From assembly GCA_046348685.1 (NCBI GenBank), contig JAXMDT010000004.1, positions 1-64,000 of the forward strand: a stretch of DNA of 64,000 nt. Direction: 5' to 3'. The DNA comes from JAXMDT01 sp046348685. Lineage in GTDB: Bacteria > Pseudomonadota > Alphaproteobacteria > Rickettsiales > UBA998. Made by a program: the position numbers and the translations under genes. Positions 9,087-17,966 of the stretch are shown here, in pieces (the first letter of the stretch is position 1; every line of letters begins with the position of its first letter). The notes beneath the pieces are model-generated. The model ran no database searches and had not been told where the DNA came from. It saw nothing but the letters and a program-made list of their open reading frames with translations.

Positions 9087-10274
9087 ATGCAGGCAGCCGC
9101 ATCCATTATCGATCATGAAGAAATCACTTTTGGGCCCAGTAAACGCCCAGTAGAGATCGGCCGGATCATCCGAATAGCCAAGGACGAGCCGCTGAAACTG
9201 GCTTCAGGCGCAGAAATCCGCGACTTTCCTTTAGCGTTCCAAACAACTGGCATTTTGAATGCCGCTAAATCCAATGCCATCCTGATCTGCCACGCTTTGA
9301 CGGGTGATCAATATGTCACCGGCGAGCATCCCGTAACTGGTAAGCCCGGCTGGTGGGAGAAGGTGGTCGGCCCGGGTAAAGTCATCGATACAAACCGGTT
9401 TTTCATCATTTCCACGAATGTGCTAGGCGGGTGCGTCGGATCGTTCGGGCCGAAACACAACGATCCTAAAACAGGTAAAGCTTACGGGCTTGATTTTCCG
9501 GTCATTACGATGGGCGATATCGTGCGCGCTCAGAAACTGCTTGTCGAAGCGCTGGGTATAGAGACATTGTTTGCCGTTATCGGCGGCTCGATGGGTGGCA
9601 TGCAGGTGCTGGAATGGGCGGCGCGGTTTCCGGAATCTTTGCGCGTTGCGGTGCCGATCGCAACGGCGGCACGACATTCGGCGCAGAACATCGCCTTTCA
9701 TGAAATCGGCAGGCAGGCGGTGATGGCCGACCCCGACTGGAAGGAAGGACGCTACATGGATTATGGGACCTTCCCGCGCAAAGGACTCGCCGTGGCGCGG
9801 ATGACGGCGCACGTGACCTATCTCTCGGAATCGACGCTGCAGCGCAAATTCGGACGTATGCTACAGGATAAGGAAGCGATTACCTTCGGGTTTGAGGCGG
9901 ATTTCCAGGTGGAAAGCTATCTGCGTCACCAGGGGAAGGCTTTTGTGGAACGGTTTGACCCGAATTCCTATCTCTATATCACCCGTGCCACGGATTACTT
10001 CGATATCGCGGCGGATCACGGTCAAGGCAGCCTTGCCAAAGCATTCCAGGGCAATCAGGTCAGTTTCTGCATTGTCTCGTTTTCTACCGACTGGCTATAC
10101 CCAACCAGTGAATCCCGCGCCATTGTGCGTGCATTAAACGCGGTCGGCGGAGAGGTGAGTTTTTCCGAAATCAAAAGTGACCGCGGGCATGATGCCTTCC
10201 TGCTGGATGAGCCGGAATTCTGGCGCGTCATGAACGGCTTTCTCGACGGCAAGGCAAGGATGAGTGGCTTATGA
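9087..10274 (+). CDS. metX: Homoserine O-acetyltransferase
   Basis: Acetylates L-homoserine with acetyl-CoA at the entry to methionine synthesis. An alpha/beta-hydrolase of 395 residues. The family block LICHALTGDQYV is present, the nucleophile elbow GGSMGGMQ puts the catalytic serine at residue 168, and the C-terminal SDRGHDAFLLDEPEFW carries the catalytic His. A variant using succinyl-CoA cannot be excluded from the sequence alone. metW starts inside its stop codon (ATGA), the usual coupled metX-metW pair. No SAM-II or other SAM riboswitch motif was recognised upstream. Confidence 0.95.
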   Translation: MQAAASIIDHEEITFGPSKRPVEIGRIIRIAKDEPLKLASGAEIRDFPLAFQTTGILNAAKSNAILICHALTGDQYVTGEHPVTGKPGWWEKVVGPGKVIDTNRFFIISTNVLGGCVGSFGPKHNDPKTGKAYGLDFPVITMGDIVRAQKLLVEALGIETLFAVIGGSMGGMQVLEWAARFPESLRVAVPIATAARHSAQNIAFHEIGRQAVMADPDWKEGRYMDYGTFPRKGLAVARMTAHVTYLSESTLQRKFGRMLQDKEAITFGFEADFQVESYLRHQGKAFVERFDPNSYLYITRATDYFDIAADHGQGSLAKAFQGNQVSFCIVSFSTDWLYPTSESRAIVRALNAVGGEVSFSEIKSDRGHDAFLLDEPEFWRVMNGFLDGKARMSGL

Positions 10275-10879
10275 ACGAACTACGTCATGATTTGCAAGTC
10301 ATTGCGAGCCTGGTGACAGGTGGTTCCCGAGTGCTGGATATTGGCTGCGGCGAAGGGGATCTGCTCACTGCGCTGGTGAAGGAAAAAGGCGTTGATGGAC
10401 GCGGGATCGAAATCGATGCGCCATTGGTCTATGCCGCCATTGCCAAGGGATTGTCGGTGGTGCAGGGGGATATCGAAGAGGACCTTCCGCACTATCCGGA
10501 TAACTCATTCGATTACGTGGTTTCCTCTTCTACGCTGCAGGCCATGCAAGACCCAAAAGGCATGCTGCAGCAGATGGTGCGGATCGGTAAAAAAGCCATC
10601 GTTTCGGTGCCGAATTTCGGCCATTGGAAAAACCGTTTATACCTCGGCATCAAAGGCAAGATGCCGATGACGAAAAAATTATCTTATACCTGGTATGAAA
10701 CGCCGAATATTCACTTTTGTACGATTACGGATTTTGTAGAGTTATGCAATCAAATGGGACTCGTCATCGAGAAGCGTATTTTTATCGGCGATGACGGGAA
10801 AACCGGACTAATCCATGGAAAGGGATTTTTCTCCAATCTCTTCGGCGAACAAGGCGTTTTCCTTATTCGAGAAAAATAG
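10271..10879 (+). CDS. metW: MetW methyltransferase-like protein
   Basis: A 202-residue class I SAM-methyltransferase fold with motif I LDIGCGEGDLL and the family signatures SSTLQAMQDP and VPNFGHWKNRLYLGIKGKMP. MetW is the partner of MetX in proteobacterial methionine synthesis; in studied cases it supports MetX activity. It overlaps metX by four bases (ATGA). A small A/T hairpin follows the stop. Confidence 0.94.
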   Translation: MNELRHDLQVIASLVTGGSRVLDIGCGEGDLLTALVKEKGVDGRGIEIDAPLVYAAIAKGLSVVQGDIEEDLPHYPDNSFDYVVSSSTLQAMQDPKGMLQQMVRIGKKAIVSVPNFGHWKNRLYLGIKGKMPMTKKLSYTWYETPNIHFCTITDFVELCNQMGLVIEKRIFIGDDGKTGLIHGKGFFSNLFGEQGVFLIREK

Positions 10880-10880
10880 T

Positions 10881-10897
10881 AAAAAGCTTTGCTTTTT
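10881..10897 (+). terminator. Weak hairpin after metW
   Basis: AAAAAGC-TTT-GCTTTTT forms a 7-bp stem two bases after the metW stop, and its own T-rich arm could act as a short U-tract. The stem is weak, so read-through into the next gene is likely. Confidence 0.4.
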
Positions 10898-10915
10898 CAT
10901 GGATTTGACTTTAGG

Positions 10916-12358
10916 ATGCCCGACCAATTCAGAAACCGTTTAATTACGATGGAGCGTTTTACGGAAAAGTTGAAGAATGTGATTATCTCCGGCCGGGAAG
11001 TGCTCCCGATCGTAGAGGGCGGAAAAGGCATCGCAGCGACAAGTGGAAGAACAGCTGGCGCCTTTGCCGCCGCCGGTGCGGTTGGAACTTTTTCGGGCGT
11101 GAATCCGGACAGCTACGATGCGAGCGGCAACATCATCCCTTATGTTTATAAAGGAACCACGCGGCGCGAGCGTCATGAAGAGCTGGTGGAAATGTCGGTT
11201 AAAGGCGCGGTGACGCAGGCGCAGATCGCGCATGAAATGTCAAACGGCAACGGCCGCATTCATATGAACGTTCTCTGGGAGATGGGCGGCGCGGAACGCA
11301 TTCTCCAGGAAGTTCTCGAGCGCGCGAAAGGGCTGGTCCACGGGATTACCTGCGGCGCGGGCATGCCCTATAAGCTTGGTGAAATTTCCGCGCACTATGG
11401 TGTGCACTATCATCCGATTGTTTCTTCGATGCGTGCGTTCCGCGCACTCTGGAAACGCGCTTATCACAAGACGCAGGATTGGATGGGCAGCGTTGTTTAC
11501 GAAGATCCGTGGCTGGCAGGCGGACATAACGGTCTCTCCAATGAAGAGGATCCGAAAGCGCCGCAGGATCCCTACCCGCGCGTACGCGAACTGCGCGCTT
11601 ACATGAATGAGGTGGGATTGCAGCGTACGCCTATCATCATGGCGGGTGGTGCATGGCATTTGAAAGATTGGGAACACTGGCTGGATAATCCGGAAATCGG
11701 CCCGGTTGCCTTCCAGTTTGGTACACGCCCACTTCTTACTCAGGAAAGCCCGATTCCGCAGAAGTGGAAAGAAAAACTTCTGAATCTGAAGAAAGGCGAT
11801 ATTTTTCTTAATCGCTTCAGCCCGACCGGATTCTTCTCTTCAGCGGTGAATAACGGTTTTATCCGTGAACTGCGCGATCGCTCGCTGCGTCAGGTGAATT
11901 ACAAAACCGCGCCGGAAGGCGATTTTACCGAAACACTGCTCTTTGGCCCACGCGCCCGTCCGATCTATGTAACAAAAGCCGATCAGGAGCGCGCCAAGGG
12001 CTATATGGAAGCGGGTTTCAACGAGATGATGAAAACGCCGGATGATTCTGTGATTTTCGTGACACCGAAAAAAGCGCAGGAAATTCATCAGGATCAGGTC
12101 GATTGCATGGGCTGCCTTAGCCACTGCAAATTTTCCAACTGGAAAGACCATGATGATTATACGACTGGAAAGAAAGCCGATCCGCGCAGTTTCTGCATCC
12201 AGAAAACGCTGCAGGATATCGCGCATGGCGGCTGCACCGACGACAACCTCATGTTCTCAGGCCACAATGCCTACAAATTCGGTCTCGACCCGTTCTATAA
12301 CAATAACTTTATTCCGACGGTGAAGCAGCTCGTCGATCGAATTATGTCTGGTTATTGA
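10916..12358 (+). CDS. Nitronate monooxygenase-like flavoprotein with C-terminal Cys cluster
   Basis: A TIM-barrel FMN protein of the nitronate monooxygenase / 2-nitropropane dioxygenase superfamily. Visible are VEGGKGIAATSGRTAGAFA near the N-terminus, GITCGAGMPYKL, IIMAGGAWH and VAFQFGTRPLLTQESP (phosphate-binding part). It is longer (480 residues) than classical NMOs (~320-370). The C-terminus has CMGCLSHCKFSN and a later CIQKTLQDIAHGGC, five cysteines that could hold a metal or Fe-S centre. Starts at 10916 and 10949 are both possible, with no strong ribosome site. The real substrate is unknown. Confidence 0.78.
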   Translation: MPDQFRNRLITMERFTEKLKNVIISGREVLPIVEGGKGIAATSGRTAGAFAAAGAVGTFSGVNPDSYDASGNIIPYVYKGTTRRERHEELVEMSVKGAVTQAQIAHEMSNGNGRIHMNVLWEMGGAERILQEVLERAKGLVHGITCGAGMPYKLGEISAHYGVHYHPIVSSMRAFRALWKRAYHKTQDWMGSVVYEDPWLAGGHNGLSNEEDPKAPQDPYPRVRELRAYMNEVGLQRTPIIMAGGAWHLKDWEHWLDNPEIGPVAFQFGTRPLLTQESPIPQKWKEKLLNLKKGDIFLNRFSPTGFFSSAVNNGFIRELRDRSLRQVNYKTAPEGDFTETLLFGPRARPIYVTKADQERAKGYMEAGFNEMMKTPDDSVIFVTPKKAQEIHQDQVDCMGCLSHCKFSNWKDHDDYTTGKKADPRSFCIQKTLQDIAHGGCTDDNLMFSGHNAYKFGLDPFYNNNFIPTVKQLVDRIMSGY

Positions 12359-12384
12359 TAGCTCCCGGCCTTTGCCAAGACGAC

Positions 12385-12855
12385 TTAATCCTGCAGAAGC
12401 TCGTTAGGGTAGACACCCCAGAGATATTTTTTCTCTGCCCAGCCGGAGCCGCTTTCATGCTTGATCATGCACCAGTCCCTGCGGCATTCATCGACGGCAA
12501 AGACAACGCCATGTTCAGCATTACAGGAAACGGGCGCCGTTTTATCCGGCTTGCGATGCAGAACAATTTTATCAGCGCTGACCATGACGGTGCGCCTGCC
12601 GGTCAAAAGGTTTTTTAAAATCCAGCCTTCATCGCCGTCCATATCCCGCACCTTACGCCACAACTGGTGCTCATCGACGATCTCCAGCGGCATGCCGCGC
12701 TTTTTATACACCCAGAGAATAGGGTAATTCTCGCCTGGCCCCACGCGCATATTGGCCTGTCCCGATTTAAGCGAAGCAAAACGCGGCAGCTGTAGTTTCT
12801 CCTCGGCTATCGCAGGCGCCGCTAACAGAATAAGAAGACCAAGCAGTGCGCGCAT
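12385..12855 (-). CDS. Secreted bacterial SH3-domain protein
   Basis: A 156-residue protein with a clear signal peptide (MRALLGLLILLAAPAIAEE). Two SH3b-like repeats follow: one begins at ASLKSGQANMRVGPGENYP and contains WRKVRDMDGDEGWILKNLL; the second covers the rest to WAEKKYLWGVY. Such proteins are periplasmic and usually bind peptidoglycan or partner proteins. It starts three bases after the trkA stop, so it is the distal gene of a trkA transcript. Confidence 0.85.
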   Translation of the reverse strand: MRALLGLLILLAAPAIAEEKLQLPRFASLKSGQANMRVGPGENYPILWVYKKRGMPLEIVDEHQLWRKVRDMDGDEGWILKNLLTGRRTVMVSADKIVLHRKPDKTAPVSCNAEHGVVFAVDECRRDWCMIKHESGSGWAEKKYLWGVYPNELLQD

Positions 12856-12858
12856 GGC

Positions 12859-14235
12859 TTAGAAATACTCCAGGCTGACGGAGAACATCTGCTCGACTTT
12901 TTTTACCGATTCCGCCAGCGCCAGGATAATAACGCGGTCTTTCGGCTGAATGACCAGATTGGCATCTGGCAGCAGCATCTGGCCTTTGCGCCAGATCGCA
13001 CCGAGCACGACGCCGCGTGGCAACTTGACCTGGCCAATCGGCTTGCCTGTAAAAGCAGACGTTTCCACTGCTTCGGCTTCGATGATTTCCGCCGTGCCGT
13101 CCTCGATTGCCTGTACATCGCGAATATTGCCGCGCCGCACATGCTGCAGAATACTGGATACCGTTGTCTCGCGCGGATTGACGATGACATCGATGCCGAG
13201 ATTTCCGAGCATGGACATGTAGCTGTAATTATTGACAAGGATGACCGCACTCTTGCAGCCAAGACGCTTGGCGAGCAAGGCAGAAAGAATATTGACCTTA
13301 TCGTCATTAGTGACAGCGATTACTGTCTCGGCTTGGTCGATATCACATTCCATAAGAATTTCACGGTCGAGGCCGCTGCCTTGAATAACCGTCGTCCGCT
13401 CCAGTGTCCCGGCAATCATTTCAGCGCGCTCCACGTCCGCTTCGACGACTGAGACACGGAATTCATGCGATTCCTGCTCAAATGCCTCCGCAAGATAGTA
13501 GCCGATATTACCACCGCCTATAATCACCATTTTTCGGGCCTGCCGCTCATGGTGTCCGAACAGGATCAGCACTTCTTTCGTTTTTTCGACAGTACAGACA
13601 AGATAAAGCGTATCATGTTCTTCCAGCATTAATCCCGGGGTTGGCAGAATGAACTTCCCTTGCTTCACAACGCCGATGAGAGCAATATTTTTCTTGGCAG
13701 TAATCTGTTCGGCAAGCGAAAAGGGAATATTATTCAGCGAAGAGGTTTCTTCCAGCCTGATGCTCATGACGGACAGCGCACCGTCGGCAAATGGCAGCGT
13801 GTCCAGCGCGCCTGGCACGTGCATGCGGCGGAGGATCGTTTCGGCGACTTCGATTTCCGGTGAAATGACGACATCAATCGGCAATCGGTCGCGCTTCATG
13901 AGGTCTTTCCATTTCGGCAGCAGGTAATCCTGATTGCGGATGCGGGCAATACGCGTCGAAACATTGAACAGTGCATGGCCGATTTCACAGGCGACGATAT
14001 TGACTTCATCGGAATAGGTTACGGCGATCAACATATCGCTTTCGGCAGCACCCGCGTTTTCCAGAATGGAAGGGTGGGAGGCGTGACCCACAATCGCTTT
14101 TACATCAAGCGAGGCATTGATGTCCTGAATCAGCTCGGCATTCTGGTCAATCAGCGTGATCTCGTGGCCTTCACGGGAAAGCTGTCTCGCGATTGAAGAA
14201 CCGACCTGGCCTGCACCGCAAATGAGGATTTTCAT
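12859..14235 (-). CDS. trkA: Trk potassium uptake regulator TrkA
   Basis: A peripheral cytoplasmic NAD-binding subunit that gates Trk/Ktr potassium channels. The 458-residue protein has two RCK units. The first begins MKILICGAGQVGSSIAR; the second has the Rossmann motif VIIGGGNIGYYLAEAFE near residue 235. Each unit is followed by a TrkA-C domain (for example KLPRGVVLGAIWRKGQML near the end). It lies downstream of ntrX, separated by a repeat-rich spacer. The ntr-trkA neighbourhood is familiar in alphaproteobacteria. Confidence 0.95.
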   Translation of the reverse strand: MKILICGAGQVGSSIARQLSREGHEITLIDQNAELIQDINASLDVKAIVGHASHPSILENAGAAESDMLIAVTYSDEVNIVACEIGHALFNVSTRIARIRNQDYLLPKWKDLMKRDRLPIDVVISPEIEVAETILRRMHVPGALDTLPFADGALSVMSIRLEETSSLNNIPFSLAEQITAKKNIALIGVVKQGKFILPTPGLMLEEHDTLYLVCTVEKTKEVLILFGHHERQARKMVIIGGGNIGYYLAEAFEQESHEFRVSVVEADVERAEMIAGTLERTTVIQGSGLDREILMECDIDQAETVIAVTNDDKVNILSALLAKRLGCKSAVILVNNYSYMSMLGNLGIDVIVNPRETTVSSILQHVRRGNIRDVQAIEDGTAEIIEAEAVETSAFTGKPIGQVKLPRGVVLGAIWRKGQMLLPDANLVIQPKDRVIILALAESVKKVEQMFSVSLEYF

Positions 14236-14244
14236 GGTGAATTA

Positions 14245-14325
14245 TAGGTTATGAGTTACGGGTTACGAGCAGAAAGCCATGAGAACATATTTTATACTCA
14301 TAACCTACAACTCCTAACCCATAAC
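14245..14325. repeat. Inverted-repeat spacer between ntrX and trkA
   Basis: Perfect 11-bp arms TAGGTTATGAG (14245-14255) and CTCATAACCTA (14297-14307), plus GTTATGAGTTA (14249-14259) against TAACCCATAAC (14315-14325) with one mismatch. The left side reiterates GTTA-containing words. It resembles the spacer after ahcY (shared word TTATAGGTT). No U-tract is seen. Confidence 0.55.
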
Positions 14326-14328
14326 TAA

Positions 14329-15723
14329 TTAAGCGGGAATCTTCTCTTCGTTATGGATGCCGAGAAGCTTCAATTTACGGTGCAGCGCCGAGCGTTCCAT
14401 TCCGATAAAGGATGCGGTTTTGGAAATATTGCCGCCAAAACGGGCGATCTGCGCCATTAAATATTGCTTCTCGAAAATCTCCCGTGCCTCGCGCAGCGGC
14501 AGCGACATCACCGCGCTGCCGTCTTCCGGCCGGGTGATAGTGGAATGCGATTCCTTTAAATCCGGTGGCAGCATCGTCTCATCGATCGGCTTATCCGGAT
14601 GGCCGGATGCCATGATAAGCAGCCATTCCATGATATTCTTCAAATGGCGGATATTTCCCGGCCATGCGTAGGATTGCAGGATGGTCAATGCTTCGTCCGT
14701 CAGGCGTCGCGGCGCCATGCCAGCCTGCTTTGCGGCCTGGTTCAGGAAGTAATGGCAAAGATCCGGAATGTCCTCGCGGCGCTCGCGCAGCGACGGCATC
14801 AGAATCGGCACAACACTCAGGCGATAATAAAGGTCTTCGCGGAAACGGCCCGATTTCATTTCTTCTTTGAGATTACGGTTACTGGCTGAAATAACGCGTA
14901 CATCAACCTGCACACGCTTGTTGCCGCGTACGCGTTCGAATGCTTGATCATGCAACGCTTTCAAAAAACGGCCTTGCGTTTCGCGGCTCATGTCGCCGAC
15001 TTCATCAATAAAGAGCGTGCCGCCATGCGCCTTTTCAAGCAGGCCGAGTTTCTCGGCGCCACCGGCAGGGCCGGTTGCTTCGACTCCGAATAATTCCGAA
15101 TCAAGCTGTGACGGATGAATGCCAGAGGCATTGAAGACAACGAAGTTGCCGTTGCGTCGGGATGACATGCGATGAATCTGGCGGGCGACGATTTCCTTGC
15201 CCGATCCTTCTTCGCCCATGATCATGATGCGGCTATTGGTCGGCGCCACTTTCTCGATGATCTGGCGAATCTGATTGATGGCGGTGGAATTGCCGATCAA
15301 TTGATCTTCCAGCGCCGAGTGCATTTTGAGTTCGACGTTTTCCTGTTTCAGCCGCGCCAGCTCCATCGTCTTTCTGACAATGTGCAACAGCTTTTCCGCA
15401 GTGAATGGTTTCTCGATGAAATCATACGCGCCCATCTTGATAGCATTGACGGCGGTTTCGATCGTGCCGTGACCGCTGATCATGATCACCGGCAAATTAG
15501 GATAACGCGCCTGGATAATCTCGAGTACACCGAGCCCGTCGAGTTCGCTGCCCTGCAGCCAGATATCCAAAAGTACAAGATTGGGAACGCGGTCTGCCAG
15601 TGCGTAAAGAGCAGTATCGCTTTTGTCGGCGGAGCGAATGGCAAAACCTTCTTCGCTCAAAATTTCGCCGACGAGGTCGCGGATATCGGCTTCATCGTCA
15701 ACAATCAATATATCTTTGCTCAT
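14329..15723 (-). CDS. ntrX: Response regulator NtrX
   Basis: Two-component response regulator, partner of NtrY, 464 residues. The receiver domain begins ILIVDDEADIRDLVGEIL. The central AAA+ domain has Walker A GEEGSGKE and Walker B GGTLFIDEVGDM. The C-terminal Fis-type helix-turn-helix includes NISKTASFIGMERSALHRKL. The canonical sigma-54 contact loop GAFTGA is missing; the region reads ELFGVEATGPAGGAEKLG. NtrX may therefore not act as a standard sigma-54 activator. The start at 15723 is chosen for the GGAGG and AAGG signals just upstream. Confidence 0.94.
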   Translation of the reverse strand: MSKDILIVDDEADIRDLVGEILSEEGFAIRSADKSDTALYALADRVPNLVLLDIWLQGSELDGLGVLEIIQARYPNLPVIMISGHGTIETAVNAIKMGAYDFIEKPFTAEKLLHIVRKTMELARLKQENVELKMHSALEDQLIGNSTAINQIRQIIEKVAPTNSRIMIMGEEGSGKEIVARQIHRMSSRRNGNFVVFNASGIHPSQLDSELFGVEATGPAGGAEKLGLLEKAHGGTLFIDEVGDMSRETQGRFLKALHDQAFERVRGNKRVQVDVRVISASNRNLKEEMKSGRFREDLYYRLSVVPILMPSLRERREDIPDLCHYFLNQAAKQAGMAPRRLTDEALTILQSYAWPGNIRHLKNIMEWLLIMASGHPDKPIDETMLPPDLKESHSTITRPEDGSAVMSLPLREAREIFEKQYLMAQIARFGGNISKTASFIGMERSALHRKLKLLGIHNEEKIPA

Positions 15724-15794
15724 CCTTGGGATACCTCCGAAAACGTTAATAAATTCAATGTGATACAAAAGTCACGCGTGATATTAATGCTACA

Positions 15795-17966
15795 TTAGAT
15801 CGTCTTATCTGAAATTTCAACCTTTGTTGCAAAGTGGAATTTCACCTCGGCGCCGCCGCCATCGCGATTGGAAAGTGTGAGTATGCCTTTATGATCTTCG
15901 ATGATTTTTTTCGTGATGGCGAGACCAAGTCCGGTACCTTTCGCGCGCGTCGTAACATATGGTTCCGTGAGTTTGTCGATAAGATCAACAGGAAAGCCCG
16001 GGCCGTTATCGAGCACTTCAATCGTGAGTGCATCGCCGACTTTATAGGCATGAATTTCGATCTCCCCGCGCGGCGCATTCGCACCGCGGCGCTCCATTGC
16101 TTCCGCTGCATTTTTTAATGTGTTGGTGAATACCTGTTGTATTTGCGCCTCATCGAAAACCCATTCCAGCGAAGCGTCCTCAACATTAGCACGGAACGTA
16201 ATCGCCGGATGCGCCGTCTGTGCGGAAAAGATTGCCTTCTCAACGAGAGGCTTCACCAAATGGCGATTGAATTTCGGCGCAGGCATGCGCGCAAAGGAAA
16301 CGAATTCCTCTACCATTTTGCCGATATCTGCAGTGTGTCGAATGATCGTATCCAGATATTTGTCGAATGATTCACGCTCCGCTTCTTCTTCCGGTGTATA
16401 TTTTTTGCGCAAACGTTCGGCAGAAAGCTGAATCGGCGTGAGCGGGTTTTTAATCTCATGTGCGACGCGGCGCGCCACATCCGCCCATGCCGCGCGTCGT
16501 TGTGCCTGTACCAACGGCGTGATGTCATCGAAGGTAACGATATAACCTTCGATATAGTGTTCAAGCATCTCGGTCGAGATACGCACATGCAGCGTCAGTG
16601 TTTTATTTTCCTGGCTGACAGTAAGTGTGCCCTGGTGCATGGCTCTGGGTTCTTTCGCAGCTTGATCCAGTAAGTCCTTGATGGCCGGCAGCATATCCGC
16701 CAGCGACCGCCCGACCGTAGAATCTTTTTTGTCGGTACCCAAAATCTGCAACGCAGTGCGGTTGATCACCGTGATCGATTGCTCGGCATCAAGCGAGATA
16801 ATGCCAGCGGAAACACCTTCCAGTACCGCTTCGGTCAGGCGGCGGCGCTGATCGAGCATGCGGTTGGCCTGCGTCAGTTCCAGACGACCCTGCTGCAACT
16901 GTTCCGTCATCTTGTTGAAACGGCGAATCAGTATATTGATCTCGTTATTCTCGCTGCCAGGCGTCATCTGCACGGAATAATCTCCGGCGCGCACACGTTC
17001 GGTTGCTTTCACCATCTGGGTAAGGGGAATAACAAGTTTCATCGCAAACGACATACCGTACCAGATGACGGCGAGCAGCAGCAGCAACGCCATCAGCACA
17101 TAGACAATAGAGAACTGCACCTGCAGCCCGGATATATTCGTCTTCAGCTTACGGTATTCTTTTGCCGCCCCATGCGACTGCTCCATGTGATTGATGACGC
17201 GCGGGTCGATCAGCCTGCTGACCAGCAAATATGTATTCGTATCCTCATCGACAAGGACAAGCGCCGTGATGCGGTCATCCTCATCGAAGATGACAACTTC
17301 TCCGCCGCGTGCGCGCGCCAGCATTTCATCGGGCAACTCTTCAAAGATATAAGAGAAGCTAAGCCGCGACCTTGTAATGACATGTTTCCCTTGCAGCACG
17401 ACCACTTCGGACAAAGAACGGATCAGCGTCTGCGCATTCACAAAGCGGTTAAGCGCCGCCGGGTTGCTCGCATACTCGAAAAGATCGCGCCGCATGTCAC
17501 CTGCCATGGCAACGGCATCCGCGCGGATCGTATCTTTATGCTCGGCGAGATAGGCTTCGGCAACGGCAACGGATTCGGAAATCGCCGTGCTGACCCGTTC
17601 ATCAAACCAGGATTTAATTCCATAATGGAAAAAGACTGCGGAAAATACGGAAACAGCAATCGTCGGCAGGATGGTCACCAAGCTGAAAACCGTAAGAACT
17701 TTCGTTTGCAGGTGAGATCCGGCCGTGCCTTCCCGCAAAGCGGACCACACCATGAAGAACCGGCGGAGAATCAACAGCGATAATCCTAGCAGTACGCTGA
17801 GATTCAAAATGAGCAGCCACATCAATCTCTGCGGATGCGGTCCTAAAAATTCTGCGGTTCGCGGGAGAAAATGCGTCGCAAGTCCCGTCGAAACGAGTAC
17901 AATAGCAATGGCCGCCAGGATAAAGCTGGTGCTGGAATTCTGGCGTTTGCGGTGGTGTGCTATCAT
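15795..17966 (-). CDS. ntrY: Membrane sensor histidine kinase NtrY
   Basis: A 723-residue inner-membrane kinase with N-terminal transmembrane helices (about 15-35 and 45-65), a third near 90-115, a periplasmic/sensor stretch, a helix near 285-305, then HAMP, PAS, HisKA (VAHEIKNPLTPIQ with the phospho-acceptor His) and HATPase (GTGLGLAITKKI). It senses nitrogen or redox state in studied relatives and phosphorylates NtrX. Its ATG overlaps the ntrC stop (ATGA). A 71-bp gap separates it from ntrX. Confidence 0.95.
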   Translation of the reverse strand: MIAHHRKRQNSSTSFILAAIAIVLVSTGLATHFLPRTAEFLGPHPQRLMWLLILNLSVLLGLSLLILRRFFMVWSALREGTAGSHLQTKVLTVFSLVTILPTIAVSVFSAVFFHYGIKSWFDERVSTAISESVAVAEAYLAEHKDTIRADAVAMAGDMRRDLFEYASNPAALNRFVNAQTLIRSLSEVVVLQGKHVITRSRLSFSYIFEELPDEMLARARGGEVVIFDEDDRITALVLVDEDTNTYLLVSRLIDPRVINHMEQSHGAAKEYRKLKTNISGLQVQFSIVYVLMALLLLLAVIWYGMSFAMKLVIPLTQMVKATERVRAGDYSVQMTPGSENNEINILIRRFNKMTEQLQQGRLELTQANRMLDQRRRLTEAVLEGVSAGIISLDAEQSITVINRTALQILGTDKKDSTVGRSLADMLPAIKDLLDQAAKEPRAMHQGTLTVSQENKTLTLHVRISTEMLEHYIEGYIVTFDDITPLVQAQRRAAWADVARRVAHEIKNPLTPIQLSAERLRKKYTPEEEAERESFDKYLDTIIRHTADIGKMVEEFVSFARMPAPKFNRHLVKPLVEKAIFSAQTAHPAITFRANVEDASLEWVFDEAQIQQVFTNTLKNAAEAMERRGANAPRGEIEIHAYKVGDALTIEVLDNGPGFPVDLIDKLTEPYVTTRAKGTGLGLAITKKIIEDHKGILTLSNRDGGGAEVKFHFATKVEISDKTI

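Noticed and set aside
16779..17783. 334-codon open frame on the plus strand opposite ntrY
   Set aside because: It lies wholly antisense to a clear kinase gene, has no domain or ribosome site, and its His/Gln/Arg-rich composition is typical of a shadow frame.
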